Part shown: positions 44,671 through 54,476 of the stretch, piece by piece
Layout of the letters: each line of letters opens with the position of its first letter
Position numbering within the stretch: position 1 is the stretch's first letter
Source: Caldicellulosiruptor morganii
GTDB lineage: Bacteria > Bacillota > Thermoanaerobacteria > Caldicellulosiruptorales > Caldicellulosiruptoraceae
DNA: 64,000 bases
Direction of reading: 5' to 3'
Assembly (NCBI RefSeq): GCF_026810225.1
Contig: NZ_CP113865.1
Location: 62,001-126,000 of the forward strand
Notes under the pieces: model-generated
The model's database searches: none
What the model was told of the DNA's origin: nothing
What the model saw: only the letters and a program-made list of their open reading frames with translations
Translations under genes and position numbers: made by a program

Positions 44671-45149
44671 AACACAACCCACATGAGAAAGCTGCCGAGC
44701 AAAAAAATTCCTATCCCCAAAACTGCTCTTTTCCTGTCAACTTTCTCATCCATTTTGTACCCTCTTTTTACAATCTCAACCTTTTGTGCGTGTATGTCCA
44801 GATCTCCGCCGTGCTGTTTGCAAGCCCTGTTAAATGTGCCTTTTACAAAGACAATGTCGCCTTTTACTCTATGCCTTCCCAGGAATTTTATTTTTCTTGC
44901 ATCTTCATATCTCATAAAAATTCCGATGGCATTCTGCCCATCGTGGATGTTGACCCACGCAAAATCTCCTCTTTTCATTATCTCGCCTATTGCTTCGCCC
45001 TGAAATTCAACTATTTTCCCATCGTATTTGAAAGCGTTGTTGATAAGAGTATTGCTGTCAATGGGCTTTGCAAGAGCAATTTCTGAGGAAAGCTTTGCCG
45101 CAAAGCCGATTAGAATTACAGTTATAAAAATCAAAAGTTTTCTCATCAT
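44655..45149 (-). CDS. Membrane-anchored OB-fold-like protein
   Basis: The 164-residue protein has a signal-like N-terminus (LLIFITVILIGFAAKLSSEI), a central beta-rich domain (YDGKIVEFQGEAIGEIMKRG, AWVNIHDGQNAIGIFM, GDIVFVKGTFNRAC) resembling an OB-fold nucleic-acid/oligosaccharide-binding module, and a C-terminal transmembrane helix (AVLGIGIFLLGSFLMWVVF). The domain probably faces outward. Function unknown. It follows trkH by eight bases on the minus strand, so it may be cotranscribed with the potassium genes. Confidence 0.72.
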   Translation of the reverse strand: MMRKLLIFITVILIGFAAKLSSEIALAKPIDSNTLINNAFKYDGKIVEFQGEAIGEIMKRGDFAWVNIHDGQNAIGIFMRYEDARKIKFLGRHRVKGDIVFVKGTFNRACKQHGGDLDIHAQKVEIVKRGYKMDEKVDRKRAVLGIGIFLLGSFLMWVVFRNKW

Positions 45150-45157
45150 CTTCTTTT

Positions 45158-46669
45158 CTATCCTTCCTTTGCCTCTTTAAATAAAAATGCAAAAAGCGCA
45201 ATCACGGACATAAACTCAAGCCTTCCAACCCACATCATAAAGATGTAAATCACTTTAAGCCCGTTTGGCATGGAAGGCTGGGTAATTCCGCTTGAAAGTC
45301 CAACATTTCCAAGCGCTGAAGCTGACTCAAACATAGCCTGTTTTAGTGGATACCCATAAAAAGTTCCTGCTAAGGTTCCAATTGCAAATGTTGCAATGTA
45401 CAAAAGCACAATAATGGATGCATTTCTCACATGCCTGTCCTGCAAAGTAACCTCTTTTAGATGATGAAATTTTTCGACAACAACAGCAGAGTCCGGTCGA
45501 ATCATTTTTTTAATGTCATTTACAAGTGCATTTGCCAGAATTGCAATTCTGAGTGCTTTGATACCACCTGCTGTTGAGCAAACAGAACCGCCTGCAAGCA
45601 TTGCTATTACAATGAGTATTATGGCAGCATCTGACCACTCATAGAAAAACTGCTGCGAATAGAGTGTTGCAAACCCTGTGCCTGTGTGGGCAGACAGAAA
45701 GTGATAAAATACCTTTCTGAAAGACACAAGCGGTGTGCTGTAGATTGCTCTCAGCGAAACAAACCCCAGTATGCTCAGGGATGTTACTGTTACAAACAGG
45801 CTTTTTATCTCGGCATTTCTGATTCCTTCCCTGTAATTTCCGCTCAAAATAAAATAATGCAGGGCAAAGTTTATTGTTCCAAGAATCATTATTACCATGC
45901 ATATAATTTCAAAAGAAGCGCTGTGGAAATACATTGCATTCTGGGATTGCGGCGCAAAGCCCGCTGTGTCCCAGCCGCCCAGAAACATCCAGAAGCCTCT
46001 GAAAAATGCCATATCAAAAGGAAGACCAATAAAAACCCCGGTTATTGTAAGTGCTGCAGTGCCAAGGACCAGATACAGAAGGCTCACAAACCAGATTATC
46101 CTTGCAGTGTGAATAACATTCGGAAAGATTTGCTCATCTCTTGCCTCACCCATGTAGACCTTTAAAAGTCCTTTCATACCTGAGGCTAAAAAACTCAGCG
46201 TCATCAGCACCATGCCCTGTCCGCCAATGTATGTGATAAGGTGCCGCCACATGTTGAGCCCCATTGGTGCATGGTCAAGGTCCTGAATCAGAACAAGCCC
46301 TGTTGTTGTGTACCCGCTCATCACCTCAAAAAATGCATCCAGATAGGATGCAAAGTGTCCTGATAGATAGCATGGCACAGCAGAGATCAAAGACCCAAGT
46401 CCCCATGTGAGTGCCACCATGCTCATGCCTGCACCCCATGAAAACCGCTGGTCTTTGGTGTCCCTGCCAATGAAGATAAAAATAAAACTCACCACAAAGA
46501 ACAGCCCCGTGCCAATCATAAGGTCAAACGCCATGTTCCATTCTCTGTACAAAAGCGATGTTACAATAGCAATTAGTTCAACAAGCCCAATGGCGCTCAG
46601 AGTTTTACCTGTCATATAGAGTATATGCCTGAGTTCAATGTGACCCGGTTTGAAAAAAGACTTCTCCAT
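45158..46669 (-). CDS. trkH: Trk/Ktr-type potassium channel subunit
   Basis: The 503-residue protein has the repeated M1-pore-M2 structure of TrkH/KtrB; selectivity-filter-like glycines are visible in MSGYTTTGLVL, GGWDTAGFAP, SAHTGTGFATL and SALGNVGLSSG. AGGSVCSTAGGIKALR is another family signature. It forms the membrane pore for potassium uptake and is gated by the TrkA proteins encoded upstream. ATG 46669 is preceded by GGAGACAGG. Confidence 0.95.
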   Translation of the reverse strand: MEKSFFKPGHIELRHILYMTGKTLSAIGLVELIAIVTSLLYREWNMAFDLMIGTGLFFVVSFIFIFIGRDTKDQRFSWGAGMSMVALTWGLGSLISAVPCYLSGHFASYLDAFFEVMSGYTTTGLVLIQDLDHAPMGLNMWRHLITYIGGQGMVLMTLSFLASGMKGLLKVYMGEARDEQIFPNVIHTARIIWFVSLLYLVLGTAALTITGVFIGLPFDMAFFRGFWMFLGGWDTAGFAPQSQNAMYFHSASFEIICMVIMILGTINFALHYFILSGNYREGIRNAEIKSLFVTVTSLSILGFVSLRAIYSTPLVSFRKVFYHFLSAHTGTGFATLYSQQFFYEWSDAAIILIVIAMLAGGSVCSTAGGIKALRIAILANALVNDIKKMIRPDSAVVVEKFHHLKEVTLQDRHVRNASIIVLLYIATFAIGTLAGTFYGYPLKQAMFESASALGNVGLSSGITQPSMPNGLKVIYIFMMWVGRLEFMSVIALFAFLFKEAKEG

Positions 46670-46707
46670 CTTTATTCCTGTCTCCTTCTTGAGCATTTAT
46701 TGCTAAA

Positions 46708-46827
46708 TTAAAACAGAATGCTGATTAGAACTGCCGCTAAAAATCCTGCCGCTATAAAGCTAAGGGCAATACCAAGCTCAACCAGAACACCAACTGCTGT
46801 TTGGGCAATGTTTCTTTTTCTCTTCAA
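46708..46827 (-). CDS. 39-residue single-helix membrane protein within the trk operon
   Basis: A TTG at 46827 with AGGTGAG upstream opens a 39-residue frame: MKRKRNIAQTAV, then GVLVELGIALSFIAAGFL and AAVLISILF, ending at TAA 46708. A positively charged N-terminus (KRKR) followed by about 28 hydrophobic residues gives a clean one-helix membrane protein. It fills the gap between trkA (46846) and trkH (46669) on the same strand. The spacing and ribosome binding site support a real gene; it may be an accessory subunit, by analogy with KdpF. Family not recognised. Confidence 0.72.
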   Translation of the reverse strand: MKRKRNIAQTAVGVLVELGIALSFIAAGFLAAVLISILF

Positions 46828-46845
46828 ACTGATCTCACCTCGCAA

Positions 46846-47511
46846 CTATTTTGAGGAAATGAGCTTTTTGAACTCTGCCCTGTCTTTTTCATTTATGATG
46901 ACAAGAAGAGTGTCGCCGGGCAGGATTATACTGTCACCCGATGGCACAAACGTCTCGTTTTCCCTTATAACTGCACCTATAATACTCTCTTTTGGAAAAG
47001 GGATTTCTGCTATCTTTTTGTTTGCAGCAGGTGAGTTTTTCTGAACAACTGTCTGAAACACGATTATCTCACCGTTTTTGAGTGTTGCAAGAACGCTCAA
47101 AGGTTCTATTTCAACCTCATGCTCTATGATCTTTGCAATTATATCTGTTGAGGATATGACATTGTCAACCCCGAGGCGCTTCATCACATTGATATTTTTG
47201 GGATTGTTGGCTCTTGCAATGGTTCTTTTGACTTCAAACACCTTTTTGGCAAGCTGGCACGATATCAGGTTGTCCTCATCTTTTCCTGTGACAGCGATGA
47301 AAAAGTCGCACCTGTACACCTTTGCATCCGAAAGTGTGTCAAGCGAAGTACCATCACCTTCTATCACAGTTACATTTGAAAACTCTTCAGCAACCTTTCT
47401 GCAAAGCTCTGGCTGCTCTTCGATCACTGTTATGTGATATTTGCCTCTTTCTGCTAAAAGCTTTGTCAAAAAATACCCCACTTTGCCACCGCCCACAATT
47501 ACAACTCTCAT
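46846..47511 (-). CDS. trkA: TrkA family potassium uptake regulator, second
   Basis: The 221-residue protein has the Rossmann fold RVVIVGGGKVGYFLTKLLAE, EGDGTSLDTL and ITVIEE, then a TrkA-C domain (NSPAANKKIAEIPFP, PSGDSIILPGDTLLV). It binds NAD(H) or ATP and gates TrkH. Its ATG at 47511 overlaps the stop of the other TrkA gene by four bases. Confidence 0.93.
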   Translation of the reverse strand: MRVVIVGGGKVGYFLTKLLAERGKYHITVIEEQPELCRKVAEEFSNVTVIEGDGTSLDTLSDAKVYRCDFFIAVTGKDEDNLISCQLAKKVFEVKRTIARANNPKNINVMKRLGVDNVISSTDIIAKIIEHEVEIEPLSVLATLKNGEIIVFQTVVQKNSPAANKKIAEIPFPKESIIGAVIRENETFVPSGDSIILPGDTLLVIINEKDRAEFKKLISSK

Positions 47512-48128
47512 GCATTCACCTTCTTCTCAGCAACTACCATAATATCGTTTTCCTGAAGTTTTATGTGCTTGCTTTTAAAATAAAAATGTTGGTTTCTGAT
47601 TATTCCGAAAAGATAACAGTTATCAGAAAGAACAATCTTATCCAGTCCTTTGCCTATATCATCCCTTTTTGGTGTGATGTATTTGAAAAACACATTGTCT
47701 TTGCCAAATCTGTGCTTGTGGCGAATCTCGCGCGAAAGCAGTATTGACTTTATATACTCAACAGCCAAGGTGGTAGGGCAGATTGTCTCAAGCCCGAGTG
47801 AATGGAAGATGTCCTCGCGCAGTGGGTCGTATATCCTTGCAATAACTTTTGGAACCTGATAGATCTCCTCTGCTATCTGTGCTATCATAATGTTTGTGCT
47901 ATCATCAGGTGTCACTGCTGCTAAGGCGTCTGCCCTTTCTATTCCCGCTTGCTTTAGCACATCCTCATCAATCACAACACCCTGGATTTTCATGCCATTG
48001 AAATCAGGACCCAGCCGTTCAAAGTTTTTGGCGTCAGAGTCTATCACAACAACGTCATGTCCTTCGTCGGCAAGCGACTTTGCCAGATTAGACCCTACCT
48101 TCCCGCATCCCACCACTATGATATACAA
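47508..48128 (-). CDS. trkA: TrkA family potassium uptake regulator, first
   Basis: The 206-residue protein has YIIVVGCGKVGSNLAKSLAD, VVIDSDAKNFERL and VARIYDPLREDIF, a Rossmann fold followed by a short C-terminal domain. I start at TTG 48128, 11 bases after GGAGGGGC; the frame to 48224 has no support. Two TrkA genes next to one TrkH suggest a hetero-oligomeric gating ring. It is the first gene of the potassium operon. Confidence 0.93.
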   Translation of the reverse strand: MYIIVVGCGKVGSNLAKSLADEGHDVVVIDSDAKNFERLGPDFNGMKIQGVVIDEDVLKQAGIERADALAAVTPDDSTNIMIAQIAEEIYQVPKVIARIYDPLREDIFHSLGLETICPTTLAVEYIKSILLSREIRHKHRFGKDNVFFKYITPKRDDIGKGLDKIVLSDNCYLFGIIRNQHFYFKSKHIKLQENDIMVVAEKKVNA

Positions 48129-48279
48129 TTTCTTTTGCCCCTCCACAAAAATATAATTTCTAAAATTCATAGATAAAATTATATTCCTTTTGCAATAGAC
48201 TAACAAGAGGGGTTTTTGATACAATAGAATAATAAGGTAGAAACTTAAAGGAAAGCATTGTCGGGGGAGAGAGTCAGAA

Positions 48280-50016
48280 TTGAGAAAAAAAGGTTTTTGC
48301 GGGGCAGTCTTTGCACTTGTATTTATTGTTCTTTCAATTAATATATTGTCCGCATTTTCTCAAACACAAATTCCTGAGTGGATAAGAATAGGAATATACT
48401 ACGCCGACAGGTATGGTAAGTCAAAACCGGTTGATGAAACGAAAATCTATGCAAAAGGCGGACTTTACATAGGAATCTCTGATGACAGGAGCTTTGTCAC
48501 GGTTGCCAGCACACAAAAAGACACGCTGACTGTGTCAAAAGATGTTTACAAAAAGGATGGGAAACAGGGTCCAAATATACATGTTGCAGTGGGAAGATAT
48601 ATATCATACAGGACAGCAAGCGATGCTTTGAAGAACTTTGCTGGCTTTTCCAAAGATGCTTTTGTGGGCTATATCAACAATGGATATTCCATCCTGATGG
48701 GATGTTTTGACAATCTTCAGGATGCCAAAAAGCTTCAGTCAAAGCTTGAGGGTGCGACTTTATATTCATCTGATACAATGGTGCTTGTAAAGGACCAGGC
48801 GGGTAAAATACTGTTTGGGTTTGACGGACAGGATAGCAGATTTTTGATGCTGATTCCACAGAGTCAGAATGGGATTGAAAGAATAAAGGTTGACGGCAGA
48901 TGGTACAGGGGCAGGGTTGAGTTTAAGCGCATAAAGGGAAGTGACATGACAGTTATAAACCTTTCAAAGTTAGAAGAGTACCTGTACGGTGTTATAAGGA
49001 TGGAGATAGATCCGCTCTGGAACATAGAAGCTGTTAAAGCCTTTGCAGTGATTGCAAGAACATATGCTGTAAAAAATCTTGGCAAACACAGTGCACAGGG
49101 GTTTGACCTGTGCCCGACAGACCACTGCCAGGTTTACGGTGGAGCGGTTGATGGCACATATGGCGAAAAACGGGCTATACTGGCAGTTGACTCAACAAGA
49201 GGTGAGGTAATAACATACAAAGGATCATTGATTGATGCTGTTTACTTTTCATCAACAGGCGGAATTCCAACCGAGGATTCTGAGAACGTCTGGCTGTATC
49301 CTGTTGAATACTTAAGGTCTGTTGACAATTCAAAAGAAGCGCAAAATTCAAAGTCCTCATGGACCTTCCAGTTCACAAAAGATGAGATAAGGAATATGTT
49401 GAAAAAGAAGAATATTGATGTTGGGGATATACTGGATATAAAGGTTCTGGAGTATACAAAGGCTGGAAGGGTTTTGAGACTCAGAATTGTCGGAACAGAT
49501 GGTGTATATGAATGTCAAAAGGAAGCAACAAGGTCATTATTTGGCCTTTACAGCCAGGCATATACAATCTCAACAGATGCTGATGTCAGGGTTGTAGATG
49601 AAAATGGGAATGTAAGAAGGACAAGGATTGGCAGCAGCAAAATCTTTGCCGGTGATAACGACGGTGGGCTTGAAAGCAAAGAATATGAGAAGACAGTTTT
49701 TAGCAGCACTTATTCTCCTTTCGGAGATGACGTTTTTTCATCTGTGTACAATGATGTTTATTCGCAAAATCAAGATTTTGCAGGCTCTGGGGAAAGTGCT
49801 ACTAAAAAAACACCCCCCACAGTAAAGATTGTGAAGGAGGATGGAACTTTGGAAGAGATTTGTTCAGTCCCCACAACATACACGTTCAATGGCAAAGGCT
49901 GGGGACACGGTGTTGGGATGAGCCAGTGGGGTGCAAAGGGACTTGCAGAAAGAGGGTACAATTATAAACAGATTATAAAACACTATTACACAGGAGTTGA
50001 GATTGAAAAAAGATGA
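48280..50016 (+). CDS. SpoIID/LytB-domain protein with SPOR-like region
   Basis: The 578-residue protein has a signal peptide ([17 protein letters not shown]), a SPOR-like segment around residues 95-180 ([20 protein letters not shown], then [20 protein letters not shown]), and a SpoIID domain: [50 protein letters not shown] and [20 protein letters not shown]. It is probably a peptidoglycan-processing enzyme. TTG 48280 follows GGGGGAGA. It overlaps queA by four bases, so it is translated with it. Confidence 0.9.
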   Translation: MRKKGFCGAVFALVFIVLSINILSAFSQTQIPEWIRIGIYYADRYGKSKPVDETKIYAKGGLYIGISDDRSFVTVASTQKDTLTVSKDVYKKDGKQGPNIHVAVGRYISYRTASDALKNFAGFSKDAFVGYINNGYSILMGCFDNLQDAKKLQSKLEGATLYSSDTMVLVKDQAGKILFGFDGQDSRFLMLIPQSQNGIERIKVDGRWYRGRVEFKRIKGSDMTVINLSKLEEYLYGVIRMEIDPLWNIEAVKAFAVIARTYAVKNLGKHSAQGFDLCPTDHCQVYGGAVDGTYGEKRAILAVDSTRGEVITYKGSLIDAVYFSSTGGIPTEDSENVWLYPVEYLRSVDNSKEAQNSKSSWTFQFTKDEIRNMLKKKNIDVGDILDIKVLEYTKAGRVLRLRIVGTDGVYECQKEATRSLFGLYSQAYTISTDADVRVVDENGNVRRTRIGSSKIFAGDNDGGLESKEYEKTVFSSTYSPFGDDVFSSVYNDVYSQNQDFAGSGESATKKTPPTVKIVKEDGTLEEICSVPTTYTFNGKGWGHGVGMSQWGAKGLAERGYNYKQIIKHYYTGVEIEKR

Positions 50017-51053
50017 GAAAGTGGAAACTCAGCGACTTTCACTATGACCTGCCGGATGAGCTGATAGCGCAAAAACCGGTTGAACCGCGCGACTCATCAA
50101 GGCTAATGGTACTTCTGCCGGATGGGAAAATAGAGCACAGAATTTTCCGTGATATTGTGGAGTATTTAAATGAGGGTGACTGCCTTGTTCTTAACAACTC
50201 AAGGGTGATTCCAGCACGTCTGATTGGTCAGCGTGAGGACACGGGCAGCTTTATTGAGTTTTTGCTTGTAAAAAGACTCAGCATAGATACATGGGAGGTT
50301 ATGACACGCCCGGGCAAAAAGGCACGAAAAGGAAGAAGATTTGTGTTTGGAGACGGAAGACTGAAGGCCGAGGTTCTACATGTTAACCGGGATGAGGGCA
50401 CAAGGATTGTAAGGTTCTACTATGAAGGTGTATTTGAAGAGGTTTTGGAGAGCCTGGGCGAGATTCCACTTCCACCTTATATAAAAGAAAAGCTTGAAGA
50501 TGTGGAAAGGTATCAGACGGTATACAGTAAAATTCCGGGGTCTGCTGCAGCACCGACTGCAGGACTTCACTTTACAGAGGAGCTGCTTGATAGAATTTCA
50601 AAAAAAGGTGTTTGGATTTTGTATGTGACTTTGCACGTTGGGCTTGGCACATTCAAGCCTGTGAAGGTTGAGAATATTGAAGAGCACAAAATGCATGAGG
50701 AGTATTATGAGATATCAGAAGATGTGGCAGAGAGAATAAATGAGGCAAAAAGGCTTGGCAAAAGGGTAATTGCGGTTGGCACAACATCATGCAGGGTTTT
50801 AGAGTCAGCAGCGGATGAAAAGGGCCTGGTAAAAGCTCAAAAAGGCTGGACAGACATCTTTATCTATCCGGGTTATGAGTTTAAGATTCTCGATGGGCTT
50901 GTCACAAACTTTCATCTTCCGGATACAACCTTGATGATGCTTGTGTGTGCGTTTGGTGGATATGAGAGGATAATGAATGCATACAAAGTAGCAGTTGAAG
51001 AACGCTACAGGTTTTTCAGTTTTGGCGATGCCATGTTGATACTTAATAGATAA
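50013..51053 (+). CDS. queA: S-adenosylmethionine:tRNA ribosyltransferase-isomerase (QueA)
   Basis: The 346-residue protein has [73 protein letters not shown] and [16 protein letters not shown], all QueA hallmarks. It transfers and isomerises the ribosyl part of SAM to make epoxyqueuosine in tRNA anticodons. ATG 50013 lies inside the end of the SpoIID-type gene. QueE is encoded 45 kb away in this window. Confidence 0.97.
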   Translation: MRKWKLSDFHYDLPDELIAQKPVEPRDSSRLMVLLPDGKIEHRIFRDIVEYLNEGDCLVLNNSRVIPARLIGQREDTGSFIEFLLVKRLSIDTWEVMTRPGKKARKGRRFVFGDGRLKAEVLHVNRDEGTRIVRFYYEGVFEEVLESLGEIPLPPYIKEKLEDVERYQTVYSKIPGSAAAPTAGLHFTEELLDRISKKGVWILYVTLHVGLGTFKPVKVENIEEHKMHEEYYEISEDVAERINEAKRLGKRVIAVGTTSCRVLESAADEKGLVKAQKGWTDIFIYPGYEFKILDGLVTNFHLPDTTLMMLVCAFGGYERIMNAYKVAVEERYRFFSFGDAMLILNR

Positions 51054-51124
51054 TATTTTCAAATTTACAATTGAAAGTGGTTGGGATATAATAAATTTAA
51101 ACTCAAGCTGGAGGATGTAGAAAG

Positions 51125-51658
51125 ATGGATGAGGTTAAGCAAATGTTAGGTCTTGTGTTGGAAAAGGTTAATACCATAAATGAAGGCTTAAATGAGGTAA
51201 AACAGCGACTTGACAGAGTGGAAGAACGGCTTGACAGAGTAGAACAGAGGCTTGATGCACTTGAAAAGAGACTTGATGTGCTTGAGAAGAAGGTTGAGGC
51301 TTTTGAGAGGCGAGTTGACGGTCTTGAAAGACGAATTGACAGGCTCGAGGCTGAGACAACCAGAAACTCTGTTATGCTTGAGGACCTCAAAAGAAAGCTT
51401 GAGCTTATGGCTGAGATACAGGAGTCTTACATGCAGCAAAATGCGCGCGAGCACGAAGAGCTTAAAAAATACATAGATGACAGAATTTCAATTGTTGAGC
51501 TTGCGGTGAGAAGACTTTCAGATGATATCAGAACCTTAAAAGAGGATGTAAGGGAGTTAAAAGAAAACAGGGTCAATGTTGAGGTGTTCTACGAGATTCT
51601 GGGAAGACACGAGGTTGAAATAAGCAGGCTTAAAAAGGCACTTCAAACAGCAAGCTGA
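51125..51658 (+). CDS. Heptad-repeat coiled-coil protein upstream of Wadjet
   Basis: The 177-residue protein is almost wholly coiled coil. Residues 20-85 contain near-perfect seven-residue repeats (VEERLDRVEQRLDALEKRLD), and EELKKYIDDRISIVELAV and ISRLKKALQTAS follow. It has no transmembrane segment. ATG 51125 has GGAGGATG before it. Such proteins are common in clostridial genomes and are of unknown function. A terminator separates it from jetA, so any link to Wadjet is only positional. Confidence 0.8.
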   Translation: MDEVKQMLGLVLEKVNTINEGLNEVKQRLDRVEERLDRVEQRLDALEKRLDVLEKKVEAFERRVDGLERRIDRLEAETTRNSVMLEDLKRKLELMAEIQESYMQQNAREHEELKKYIDDRISIVELAVRRLSDDIRTLKEDVRELKENRVNVEVFYEILGRHEVEISRLKKALQTAS

Positions 51659-51673
51659 AAATGATGACATGCC

Positions 51674-51738
51674 AGCTCTCATTGGCAGAAATTGCGCTGT
51701 TTTGTTTAAACCTGCCAAAGAGAGCTTTTTTATTTTTT
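51674..51738 (+). terminator. Terminator before the Wadjet operon
   Basis: AGCTCTCATTGGCAG (51674-51688) pairs with CTGCCAAAGAGAGCT (51712-51726) with one mismatch, followed by TTTTTATTTTTT. Confidence 0.92.
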
Positions 51739-51739
51739 G

Positions 51740-51748
51740 TGGTATAAT
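51740..51748 (+). promoter_or_regulatory. Extended -10 promoter of the Wadjet operon
   Basis: TGG then TATAAT (51743-51748). No good -35 at 17 bases; the terminator's arm occupies that region. It is 42 bases from the jetA start. Confidence 0.65.
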
Positions 51749-51790
51749 AAAATAAACTAAAAATCTACTTTCAGGGATGAGATAATTGTC

Positions 51791-53254
51791 ATGACGCAAT
51801 TTACAATACCTCTTTTCTCACAGATGAAACAATTTAAATATCTCACAGAGCCAAATGCTGAAAGGTACAGAACCATTATGAGGTTTTGCTTTTTGAGCCA
51901 TATGCAGTACAAAAACAGGCTCACAAAGGATGAGATATACAGCTTTTTAAAGACACTTCCAAATTTTTCTGACTATACAGAGGATATGTGCGAGCAGGAC
52001 CTCAAAAGCCTTGTTGACTGGGGAAATCTCAAGTCCACCCAGGATACATCAAAAACAGCCACTTTGCAGGAGTTCAAAAACAAGAGGTTTTTGTACGAGC
52101 TTACCTCAATTGGGCTCAGGATAGAAAGGTTTTTGTTCGAGCTTGAAAATTCACAGGAGACAAAAGCAGAGCTAAACCCAAAACATATAGAAAAGATATA
52201 CAGGCTTTTGCTCAGCGTTGATCTGGTTTTAAAAGATCCGCAAAAACAGGCAGTTGATTGGTGGGATGAGCTAACAGGTGCGTTTGAGGAAATAGAAAAT
52301 AGTTATACTGAGTATATTTCTATGCTGACATCCTCTGAGTATGAAAGCCTGATGATAAAAGAAAAGTTTTTGGAATACAAGTCAAAGCTTTTGCATTACC
52401 TTTACAATTTTCATGATATATTTCAAAATTATCTGCCAGGAATAAGATCTCTTTTTTTGAACCTGCCACAGTACAGGGTGGATGAGCTTTTGATGTACAT
52501 AATTCAGGCAGAAAAAGAACATCCGAAAAATATATTCAGAGATAGCAGCACAATAGAAGGGTACATCAAAGGCAGATGGCAGAATATAAAAGATTGGTTT
52601 GTCAGCCCAAACGGGCAGGCAGAAAGGCTTCTTGAGCAGATTCAGCAGATAATTAGAAAGGTTTCAAGTTATGCAGCAAGGCTTTCAGAGTCCTCAACAC
52701 TTAAAGTAAACAGAACAGAGGAGTATAAGCATTTGGCAAGACTGTTTTCAAATCTTGACATATCAGAGTGTCATAAGTTATCTTCTGTTGTATTTGGCGT
52801 GATGTGTCCCAAATATATCACAGGTGACTTTCCAAGAGCCACCGAGTCAACAGCTATTGGCATTCTTGACCTTCCAGGATTTAAAGTGCCTTTGAAGTCA
52901 CGGGGAAGATTAATAAGAGAAAAGAGCAAGGTGGTTCCCGCAAGCGAGTTTTCTGAAGAAAAGAAGAAGAGGTTTGAAGAGTACAAAAAGAAGATTGAAG
53001 AAGAAAATGAACTTTTGCAAAGTCTCCTTAAAGGCAACAAAATAGAGTTTGAAAAGCTTCCTGTGATTACACCAGAGGTCAGAAAAAGGCTTTTTGTGTG
53101 GCTGTCACGAGGGCTTGGCAGCAAAGTGGCAAACACTGACTCTGGCAAAAAGTTTAAAGTCTTAATACCTCAGGATGACAGAAGATGTATCTTGGAGTGC
53201 ACTGATGGCAAAATGGACATGCCAGCGTATGTCATTGAGTTTGTTGATAAATAA
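51791..53254 (+). CDS. jetA: Wadjet system protein JetA (kleisin-like)
   Basis: The 487-residue protein begins with FTIPLFSQMKQFKYLTEPNA and has an N-terminal winged-helix-like region, a helical centre, and a C-terminal wHTH-like segment (ITPEVRKRLFVWLSRGLGSK). It corresponds to the DUF5716-type JetA of Wadjet systems, the kleisin that bridges the JetC dimer. It is the first gene of a clear jetABCD order, 34 bases before jetB. Its subtype, II or III, is not certain from sequence reading alone. Confidence 0.85.
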   Translation: MTQFTIPLFSQMKQFKYLTEPNAERYRTIMRFCFLSHMQYKNRLTKDEIYSFLKTLPNFSDYTEDMCEQDLKSLVDWGNLKSTQDTSKTATLQEFKNKRFLYELTSIGLRIERFLFELENSQETKAELNPKHIEKIYRLLLSVDLVLKDPQKQAVDWWDELTGAFEEIENSYTEYISMLTSSEYESLMIKEKFLEYKSKLLHYLYNFHDIFQNYLPGIRSLFLNLPQYRVDELLMYIIQAEKEHPKNIFRDSSTIEGYIKGRWQNIKDWFVSPNGQAERLLEQIQQIIRKVSSYAARLSESSTLKVNRTEEYKHLARLFSNLDISECHKLSSVVFGVMCPKYITGDFPRATESTAIGILDLPGFKVPLKSRGRLIREKSKVVPASEFSEEKKKRFEEYKKKIEEENELLQSLLKGNKIEFEKLPVITPEVRKRLFVWLSRGLGSKVANTDSGKKFKVLIPQDDRRCILECTDGKMDMPAYVIEFVDK

Positions 53255-53288
53255 CAAAAACCTTTGCGAAAGAAGGAAGAGCGAAAAT

Positions 53289-54428
53289 ATGAGCAATCTT
53301 TTGAAGCTTCTTGAGAATTTTTGGATATTGAAAGAAGAGGATAGCGAGACCTTTTACCAGCTAAAAAATCTTGATAAAGAGACAAGAGAATTCATTGTGA
53401 AAAACCTGGGTCTGAAATTTATAACAACCTCAAACATGGTAAAGCTTGAAAAGGTGCCACTTGTTCCAAAAGAGTATATGGGAGTGCTTGATTTTGAACA
53501 GCCGCGGGACTATGCATTTTTGTGCCTTGTCCTTGCCTTTTTGGAAGACAAAGGGGTGGAAGAGCAGTTTTTGCTTTCCAACATCACAGAGTATATCAGG
53601 ATGAACTTTCCAGATGAAGAGATTGACTGGACACTCTACTCAAACAGACGATCACTTATCAGAGTGCTTAAGTTTTGTGAGAAGATGAGGATGATAAGAA
53701 TTGACGATGGTAATCAGGAAGAGTTTGCAGAAAATAGTGAGGCAGAGGTGCTTTACGAGTCGACGGGGATTTCACGATATTTTATGAGGGTGTTTCCAAA
53801 GAGTATTACTGAGTACAGCAGCTGGCAGGAGATTTTGAACAGTGAATTTGAGTTTGCAAACGGAATTTCACAGCCCATATCAGATATCAAAAGGATTAAA
53901 GCATACAGGGGGCTTGTTGTTGATGGCAGTGTCAGTTTTGAAAATGAGGATGAGCTTTTGTATATAAAACGTCAAAAGGTTAACATTACAGCAGAGCTTG
54001 AAAAACATCTGCCAGAGGCAAGTTTTCATATATTCAAGTCTTTTGCGTTTTTGGCTATTAATGAGAGCTATAAAAATACCTATCCTGACGATAGTAACCT
54101 CTGCGACATTCTTCTTTTGGTCTCAAGCCAGCTTTTGTCAAAGATAGAAAAAGGTGAATACAGCCTTAATCCTGCAAATGAAACCCTGGAGATTCACATA
54201 AATGCTTTGAAATCCATTTTGGAAGATGTGCAAAAGCAATACAAAAACTTTTGGAATAAAGAATGGCGAGAAAAAAGCCTTGATAAAGTGTTTGATGAGT
54301 TTTTAAAGTTTTTGTGCGAACTTGGATTTGCAAAACTGCAGGAAGACGGGTTTGTTGTAATCTATCCAATTTATCTGAAGGTGGTTGGCGAGTACCAGGC
54401 TTCAGATGAGGCTGAAGAGAGTATTTAA
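53289..54428 (+). CDS. jetB: Wadjet system protein JetB (MksE/MukE-like)
   Basis: The 379-residue protein has alternating helices and winged-helix-like segments (DYAFLCLVLAFLEDKGVEEQ, then FLLSNITEYI and RSLIRVLKFCEKMRMIRIDD) typical of the DUF4194/DUF6063 JetB proteins. JetB binds the JetA kleisin on the SMC heads. I start at ATG 53289 following GAAAGAAGGAAGAGCG; the frame open from 53175 overlaps jetA without support. It lies between jetA and jetC in the same operon. Confidence 0.85.
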   Translation: MSNLLKLLENFWILKEEDSETFYQLKNLDKETREFIVKNLGLKFITTSNMVKLEKVPLVPKEYMGVLDFEQPRDYAFLCLVLAFLEDKGVEEQFLLSNITEYIRMNFPDEEIDWTLYSNRRSLIRVLKFCEKMRMIRIDDGNQEEFAENSEAEVLYESTGISRYFMRVFPKSITEYSSWQEILNSEFEFANGISQPISDIKRIKAYRGLVVDGSVSFENEDELLYIKRQKVNITAELEKHLPEASFHIFKSFAFLAINESYKNTYPDDSNLCDILLLVSSQLLSKIEKGEYSLNPANETLEIHINALKSILEDVQKQYKNFWNKEWREKSLDKVFDEFLKFLCELGFAKLQEDGFVVIYPIYLKVVGEYQASDEAEESI

Positions 54429-54476
54429 AAATAAGCATTTTTAAAAAAGAACAAGATGGAGGTTTTTTGATCAAGA

